Shown here: positions 13,801 through 22,800 of the stretch, piece after piece
Numbering within the stretch: position 1 is the first letter of the stretch
Layout: each line of letters starts with the position of its first letter
From: Chrysoperla carnea
Lineage: Eukaryota; Arthropoda; Insecta; Neuroptera; Chrysopidae
Direction: 5' to 3'
NCBI RefSeq assembly: GCF_905475395.1
Contig: NC_058342.1
Coordinates: 25,330,640-25,394,639 of the forward strand
DNA: 64,000 bases
Translations under genes and position numbers: made by a program
The notes under the pieces: generated by a model
Told to the model about the DNA's origin: nothing
Seen by the model: only the letters and a program-made list of their open reading frames with translations
Database searches by the model: none

Positions 13801-16800
13801 AATGAAACTTTGCAATAATATAGCTCATACATCAGAATAAAACATAGGCTATAATTTAAAAAGATACTGGCAGTTACCCGCCCGTAAAAGCAAAAAACTT
13901 ACTAAATCCAGACTAAATAGTTTAAACCTTACAATTTTACGTTGAGAAAGTGTTTTAGAATTTAAAGTAAATATACTAATGACAATTGCCAATTTTCTTG
14001 GACTAATATTTATATTATAAGCTACTTACATCAGGTTCTTCGACCAATGTCGCAACTCTGCCTGGCTGAAACAAAAATGATTTGGACGATTAAAAATAAC
14101 ATATATCTATTTATAAATAAAACGTTATTTAAAATTTTTCACACTTTAAAGTACGTTCGCATAAAATATACTCAATGGCGTATATATAAGGGGGACTAGA
14201 GGGTTTTTTCTCGATAAATCCAGATTATAGGATAATAAAATTAAAAATACTGTATACTATCTGATACCCACCAGCCTCTCTCTCTCTCTCTCTCTGTGGA
14301 CATTATCATGAAATCTAGCTTAAAATGATCACTCACACGATAAGAAATGTATGGCGTTTACTACAATGCTGGTAAGGTATATAGTGTCTATGTTAGCATA
14401 AGAAATATTACAGAATCGAATAGGGATATTCACTAGAAGTATTATGTGTATCACCAATCAGTATGGGCCTGCCGCCCAAACTGCATTGACTCGTCCGCCA
14501 TAACTATTGTCAATGTTACTATAGCCTTAATGGTCAAATCAGTATAATGTGCACATCGATATTGACAATTTTTTACCATGAAACTATTAAAAAGAAAATT
14601 AAAAGTCGCTTTTTGTTATACACGAAGCCCACTTATCGAAGATAAGTGAACAGTTTAGCCTAGGATAATTTCCCCCCCTCAATTTTTCAGAATTTATTTA
14701 AACTTATTTTAACTATTAAAAAAATCAAGCCTTTTACTGAAAGTGTTTGATTAATAAAATGATAATGTCCCCTAAGAAGGTAAATCTACATACGCTACTG
14801 AGTATATTTATCACATAAATGAGGAAATTGTTTTTAAATACACAAAAAAAAGATTATCACGGCTAAAGAAGCATGTAAAATGTATTTAACTTTTGACAGA
14901 AATAAAATATAGAATTTTTTTGCTTACTAACGCCAGAAAATTATATTTTCAAATTTCTTTGTTGAAAATATTTGTATTTCTAATTTTAGACGTAAAAAAT
15001 TTTTTTTGTTTTGGGTTATTCGCTTATTAATACAGAAAATACTTGAAGATAAATCCATTGTTACAATTTTCTTTAAATAGATTTAAAGTGGTATATAAAA
15101 GGCATTTTCGACTTACAATTGTGAAAAATCTCAGGGTCTACTTCTTGTTTAAATTACTACATGAAGCATTCTGCGATAAGAGGTATTTTTTCATATACAT
15201 ATAAAAGGATCCATGACAAAAAAAATTAAATTTTAATCTATTAATACAGGGTGTCCCGCGAATCGATGGCAATAGCTTAAGAGCGTATTCTTTGGGCAAG
15301 TTTAACCCGAAAGTGCCTTATATACTTCTGTGCAAAACCCAATAGTTCAGGAGTTAAGGGCACTATTAAATTTAACCAATAAAGTAAAGACATTGTTAAT
15401 TAAAGTAGTTATTCAACATTCAAAAGCTGATGTCAGTGGCGTGCATTACATATAGACAGAAATACACTGCCTACCCTACATAATTCAGACAAATATGTAA
15501 TAATCTTGTTCTGATATCTAATATTATTTATCTACGAGTATCAATAAAACACATCTTAACGGGTATCATCTATAATTCTATAAGGCATACATTGAACTTT
15601 AAGTAAATTCGCATTGCACTGCACTAGCGCCGCTGAGTGCCTCCAGGCAAGGTTACGTTATATTGGCTGTCCACGAAGGACACACTTAGGCTATAGAGCC
15701 CATTGTGATACCATATATGTTTTACCACCTTTCCGCTGATAATTTTATTTATCAGCTCCTCAATTTCAGAGGCTGAGTGCACCTCCTTCATGCATATACC
15801 ATGCACTACACCAGTCCATCACAACTATTAATTAAATTAATTTTGTTGCGACGGCGGGAATCGAACCTGCTACCCTCAGCATACCGCGGATGGAATTGGT
15901 TACGCCTTAACCAACTGAGCTAATAGGGCGACGCCTCCAGACAAAGACACGAACTTTTCTTGCCTAAATGTTTATATGTATGCACTCATAGTCATACGTG
16001 TGTACGTTCGTAAATATACAACCCAATTTTTCATTTTTTATCGTTTTATAAGAGGCCAGGGAAAGAAATTGTATTGGTTATATGAAGTAGAGTCTCTCCC
16101 TTGGATTACCCAAAAACAAGAACAAATAAAAAAATGTTTATACCTCCACTGAATATTTTGGAAAATCATACGCCAGGAGAAAAACACCAGTGGAGATACG
16201 CTTTCTCCACATCCATTAATTAGTACAAAACATATATTTTATATAATGACTAGCTGTTAAACCCGCTTCGCTGGGTTGTTTTTGCTCATTTAAATATCAA
16301 AATTGTTAAATGAAAGACTTTTTTTTTAATTCTCTCTGTGTGTACGGAACAGTAAGATTTTTTTGGCCGATCCCAATATTATGTCTACACTCTCTGTGTG
16401 TACGGAAAAGTAAGGGAAAGATCGATAGAAACCCATGGAATATTCCAGAATATTCGAGAAAGTTCTAGAAAATTCGATAGAAATCCATAGAACATTCCAG
16501 AATGTTCGAGAAAATTCTAGAAAATTCGATAGAAATCCATAGAACATTCCAGAATGTTCGAGAAAAATCGAAAGACATTTGCGCCAGTAGCGCCATCTAG
16601 TGAAAATTGTACTATTGACAGTGGCGCCATCTATTGAAAATTGTACTATTGACAGTGGCGCCATCTATTGAAAATTATTAGAACTAAAAAATCGAAAGAC
16701 ATTTGCGCCAGTAGCGCCATCTCGTGAAAATTGTACTATTGACAGTGGCGCCATCTATTGAAAATTATTAGAACTATTTTTTTAATCTATTTTCTATGAA

Positions 16801-19800
16801 TTCCTAGATCATTTTTAATTCCACCCCCACCAAACTCCCTTATTCACAATGGGAGCCTAAGGGCTACCCAATGACATAATCCCCTACCGAAGATCAATGA
16901 TTAGTTTTAGGGAAAATCGGGGACATACAAACAAACACTCTCTTTTTATATATATAGATTAACCACATATTACATCTTATCGTAGAATGACCCATTTAAA
17001 ATTCAACGTATCTGAAATGGAGGACACCCTTCACATTCCATAATGTCTAGGATATTATTGATAACAGTCAATGTTTGTTGATTGATTAAAAAATAATTTT
17101 TCGCAAATGAACTATTCTTATCTTTTAATTGAACTTACACAATCGTGCAAGTTTATCTCAAAATTATGAGTAGAAAAAAATTATTATTTGTAAATGAATT
17201 AATACATTGATAGAATATACTTGTTAATTAAAAAAAAAACTTGAGCAACAGAGCTCCATAACTAAAGTTATATTCCCCCCCTCATTATACAGAGTGTTCT
17301 GTTATTGATAGCAGAAAATTATACCAGTAAATAAACAACTGTTGTGCTTTGCTATGACATTATGTGTTATGCATTACACAATTTAATCCCCTTCGTACCT
17401 ATCTTAATATATAATTTGATACCTCTTACATCTAAGTGTCTCTGTATTGGTGAAATAATTTGATAAATATGTATTATTTTTTTGTTTTCTTTATAAATAA
17501 AGACAACAAAATATTATTTTTAGTATTCGCTACCCAATTATATCAATTTACAATCAGTAAAGTGACGCCGACTAATTTAATGAATTTGATAGGTCTGTGA
17601 ATTCATAAATCTTTCTTTTTTTCGCATAGCCACAGCTCCCGATTCAGGCCTCAGATCGAAATTTGGTAAAGAGCTTTTCCAATTTTCTTGATAAGCTTAA
17701 TTTACTGGTACAATTTTCTGCTATCAAAAACAGAACACCCTGTATATTATTTATTATATTAAGATATTTTTTAAAGAAATAATAATTATATCTTTTCTAA
17801 AAACATGAAATATCTTCAAACCAAATTAAAAACAATATTTTATGGTATTAAAAATTGTATTTCAGGGGCTGAGAATTTCCAAAATCACATAAAATAGTAA
17901 TTCAATTTACAAACCAATTTTCAACCCTCTAGTGAGTAGCTTTTGGTACAAATTTAAGAGTTATAAAACGGGTTTATACCACCTCCACCCTTCCCGTTGA
18001 CCTTCGATACAATGTATAAGTCTATATTTTCGGGAAAAAAAATACAAATCCTGCAATAAATTTGACCATAACTTTGAAAAATTGAATAATCTAAGCTGAT
18101 AAATTACTTACATAGATTTTGATGTAAAAAAAGTTTCCCCAATTAATTAGTTTTGAATTTTGTATGGGTCAATTTGAGGACAAAAATCATAAAAAAGAAA
18201 TGTTTTACAAGAGAATTCATTGTAGCTTAAAGTTGGGCAAACCTCAATCCCCTATGGCTAAGTTTTCATTGACTATGCTTAGCCAAAATTAAAAGCTTCT
18301 ATTTTCAGTCTAAAGGGGAGCAAATCCGAAGAAATTTTTGAGCTAAATATCATAAATTTAACAATATTTTGGCATAAACCCATATTAAGCCAACAAAAGC
18401 TCACTAGAATTAGAAACTTGTTAGAAACTCAACCTCTCATATGCTCTCCATGTTAACTAATTATCCGAATTTTAATTAAATTTATTTCGAATTAGAGACG
18501 GTCAATCGATTTCTAAATTTTACAAGCTTTTATTTAGTTTCACCTGTTCTGTTTTCTGTCTGTAATCAAATCTTGCAAGTCAATTTTGATCCACTTCCCG
18601 GTTTCCCATTTAGTTGAAATTTCGTATGCACATTTAGTTTAGATGACAATGCATGATAAGGTTGTGGCGTCCTGATTTTCCCATCGCTTCCACCATAGTT
18701 AATAAACATACATTTTTTTAAGTCTTAAATTAAAAATTTTAATAAAAAATACTTTTTAAGGGATAAGCTTTTATTGCGATAAAAAGTAGAAAATAATTTT
18801 ATCTATGAGTCACTCATATCCGACTATTTGTTAAAGCTTGAGGCGCTTAATATAAAGAATGAATCGAAAAAAAATTAGGCATGTGAAGTAGATGAAGTGT
18901 TCCGATTCATTTTTGATATTTTAAATTTAGCGCCTCAAGCTTTTACAAATAATTGAGTATGAGTGAGTCATAGATACAATTATTTTCTACTTTTTAGTTC
19001 AATAAAAGTTTGTCCCTTAAAAAGTATTTTTTATTAAAATATGTTTTCTTTGTCTTCATTAACGATAAACAATTTTTATGTGACAAAAACAAGATTGTGG
19101 TTTGGTTTTAAGAATTCATGACAGCTGCTAATTAAAAAATGTCATGTCTGACTCTGATGATGACGAATTTAATTTTAAAAAAAATTAAATAATATTTATT
19201 TGAAACAAAAGACTGTATAAACAGCAGTTTTCATTTGTTCTATTGTTCTATTTTTATTTCATTTTTTTTTTGACTACGAACCTGATTTGTAAAAGTGAAA
19301 TGAATATTTTTAAACAAATATTGGATTTCATTCGATATTTTTATTAATTAATTTAATAAAAAAACTAGATTTGTGTTTGGTTTTCTGGTTTCAAATGTTT
19401 AAACTGTAATTTAAATCTTCCAAAAAAAAAAAGTATATACAATATAGAATTCTTAAAAAAATGCCCATGAATGGCCTACTTTTTATACTTCGAAATAAAT
19501 TAATAAAGTAATGCCATCTATTTAACAAAAAATAAGCAGATTTGATTTGAAGACTTTTTTTGGCTCATAAAACAAGCAGTTTTGGAAGCCAAATAAGTAG
19601 TTTGACTGTTTGAGCAAGTACGGTGAATGTTCAGACGGACATCATATTGGACATATTGTTTCTGGAATTGTTCAGACGGACATACGGACAGACAGCCGAA
19701 TATGGACTAATTAGGTGATTTTGTGAACTCCTATACAAAAATTCTGTTGATAGCATCAATATTTTTAAGCGTTACGCCTGATACGAAGTTTCACTGCTGT

Positions 19801-22800
19801 CCCCTTAGCCTCTCCCTAGAAAATGCTATTTTCCCGTATTTGGAAAGGTTTTCCCTAAAGTGTGGGCCTTCTCGAATTTTCCCGGATATGTGGCTTATAC
19901 CAATCCTAGGAAAACCTTAAGGTCTAGCCTTGTGCCAAGTTTAATTGAAATCGTTAGAACCGTTTTTGAGAAAACCCCAAAAATCCTGTTTTAGCCTAGA
20001 GGGAAGTACCCTTGACAAAAGGCCTAGGGAAAAAATGAAAAAATCGTCTGGAATTATGACCAAACTGAACCTATGTACCGGATGAAAAATTGGTTGAAAA
20101 TTGAAGGCTCCAGCTTGGTAACAGACATACTGACATACCGACGGACGCAATATTTTTTAAAAACCACTTTTTGGAATCAGGGACCCTCAAAACGTGTATT
20201 TCCGTCGAAACACCGATTTTTTTATATAATATAATAAAGTAAAAAGTTGATATTTATATGATTAAAGATTTTCTTGTTTTTGTATTTTCTGTATAAGAGG
20301 GAAACCTTGAAAACATATAATTATAATCAATTCTCCATTTGAAGAGACGCGTATGTTTGAAACTAGTAATTAGCTAATTAATAATTAGGTATACAATCCA
20401 CATACAACATATACAGTATAGCCTACTAAGGCTAAATTTGATCAATGTCAGATCAGATTATAAAAATTTATCAAAGTTATGGTCAAATTCTTTGAAGGAT
20501 TTTTTAATTAATAACAGTTACTTTTTGAGGATGTACGAGCGCCAGGGCAACTTTGGATAAAATGCTTGAAAATTTTAGAAAGAGTAGGGTATTCTACTAT
20601 TTTTGAAAAAATATTTCAAAATGTTGATTTTGCTAATAAAAAGCCACCAAAAATTTATTTCGGAAAAATACACGCTCTCTTGCCAAAAACTTTTTAAACC
20701 TTTTTTAAACTGTCAAAAACGCGGGCATCCAATTTGATGACGTAATATGGGTATCACTACACGAAATAACTCAAATAAGTTTGACAGATATATTCATAGA
20801 CATCTGATTATAATATAAATATAAATACTTATCTATGTATATATTATACCCAGCTGTCTACACTGAACTAATTGATGGTCTATGACTCATACCGATATGA
20901 CATCACAACAAGGCTTACCCGCGTTTTAGGTCACGTGATATACAGTTTAAAAATTACGATTTTTAATTTTAATATTTTAAAAGAAAAATGTGCTTTTATG
21001 ACTCGAAATCAGAGTATTTAAGTATATTTAAGTATATTGTGCTTTTATGAATCGAAATCAGAATATACTCTATGGGACAGGAAAGATCAATCGGGCTTGC
21101 TTTTCTAAACATCTGGAAATCGTTGATATTATCAACGCTTACGAAAAAAAAAAAAAATTCGCATTTGGCCGATTTTCGGGTGCTGTGTAAATTCCGCTTG
21201 TAATAAATTATTGAAAAAAAAAAAAAAACTGTTGTGCCCGACTAATTAAGGATGTATAAGCACGGTAGTGGGGACACAAATTAAAAAATATATATTTCCA
21301 ATTTTGATGGTGAATTATACAGTAAAATTTTTCGATATCTACAGTAATTTTCAAAACAACGAAAATTGAAAATTTTCTTTAATTATTTAGCTTTCGATAT
21401 TGCGAAAATGAAGGCAGATATCGAAAAATTCTATTCTTATTTTTCGTCTATATTCATGAAGTTATAAGTTATAATTTCAACCACAAGCTTAAACTTGTCT
21501 TGGCGCTCGTACTACCTTAACTGGATAATTTTATTGAAAAATTGATTTGTTGTTTTTTTCAATCATAGTGAAAGTTTTTTAATTATAAATCATAAATAGA
21601 AAATTCTTATTTCTTCGGATTAAAAATGTTTTACCACAAAAAATATTTCGGAAAAATTTTGGGGATAGGCAAAAGACAAACTTTTGGGGATAGCCAGAAG
21701 TTGAGAAATAAATTTTCAATTATTTCAAAATATTTTGTTTTTGTCAATGACTGGTAGAATTAATTTCCGTTTATTTTGAATTAATTTGATATTTGATTAA
21801 TTCTTAAATCAGTCAAAATAAACAAATTTTTGCATAATATTTGTTTAGAGTTCAAGGATTTTTTTATTAATTTATGTGATTTTAAATATTATTGTTTGAA
21901 CGATTTTATTATACCATGTATATGAAATATATCAAGGTATACTAAGTTCAGTCACAAGCTTAGTAACGCTTAAAAATATTGATACTATCAACAAAATTTT
22001 GGTATACGTTTTCATAAAATCACCTAATTAGTCCATTTTCGGTTGTCTGTCTGTTTGTCGTTTGTTTGTCACCTGTCTGTCCGTCTGTGATCACGATAAC
22101 TCAAAAACGAAAAGAGATATCAAGCTGAAATTTTTATAGCGTGCTCAGGGTATAAAAAGTGAGATCGAGTTCGTAAATGGGCAACATAGGTCAATTGGGT
22201 CTCGGGTTCGTAGGACCCATTTTGTAAGCCGTTAGAGATAGAACAAAAATTTAAATGTAAAAAATGTTCTTGATATAAAAATAAACAACTTTTGTTCGAA
22301 ACATTTTTTCGTTAACATCACTGTTTACCCGTGAGAGCGCAAATTATGCATAAATTGTATAGTATATATTGTATGGGAATATCAGTTATATATGTGTGAC
22401 AAAGTAATCAACACTGTCTATACATGGTATTTCAACAATTAACTCAGTCTATTGTTTGTTTTCACTTTTTTTCTTTTTTTTTTAATTTTTTGCAGTCGGG
22501 ACTAACTTTTTCTTATCACAATGATAAAAATCAAATTTTGTAAGTGTGTATTGACTTTTTGCTTGCCCTTGTGAGTAATAAGTCAATTACTATAATTGAC
22601 GTCAAATTTGTTTAAACAAATCTATTTTGTTTTTGTAGCTAATTAATTTCGGCTATACTAAAAACAAATATTCCACGTAAGTAAATTCGTGGAACTAATT
22701 AATTGTGTTTCGACTTTGTACCTGCTGATAGAGCAAACTAAAGTTTTTTAAATTATGATGACGTCATAAAGTTAAAAATTTCGATTTTTTGATAATACAG

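Larger units (their letters stand above)
4889..14029 (-). other. ChaC intron 2 (9.1 kb)
   Basis: Contains A-family copies, a C14-15 run near 7172, a diverged region at 7600-8250 with repeated GTGACGTCA/CCACCTCC motifs that looks like an old MITE, the 155-bp tandem array, the 10604 MITE, a LINE-2 tail, repeat C and a Helitron fragment. No exon seen. Confidence 0.65.
16250..16958 (-). mobile_element. Non-autonomous Helitron carrying heat-shock-element arrays
   Basis: On the minus strand it starts TCTATATATATAAAAAG after A, ends with a stem-loop (AACCC...GGGTT at 16276-16259), then CTAG before T at 16250. The 709-bp interior has no transposase but holds a 52-bp tandem repeat (16423-16570) and a second tandem repeat with GCGCCATCT units (16580-16780). 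It sits in ChaC intron 1. Confidence 0.85.

Noticed and set aside
15624-15806. 60-aa minus-strand frame
   Set aside because: Falls inside SINE-1.
15840-15932. tRNA gene on the minus strand (A and B boxes present)
   Set aside because: The acceptor arms do not pair and the sequence continues into a repeated SINE body with a target duplication, so it is a SINE head.
16326-16664. 112-aa minus-strand open frame
   Set aside because: It runs through the Helitron tandem repeats; the repeated peptide reflects the 52-bp unit, not a gene.
16250-16958. First read as an RTE-type LINE tail (CTAGCTG...CTTCGCTGGG)
   Set aside because: In the minus orientation it has TC start, hairpin, CTAG end and A^T insertion, which fit a Helitron better.
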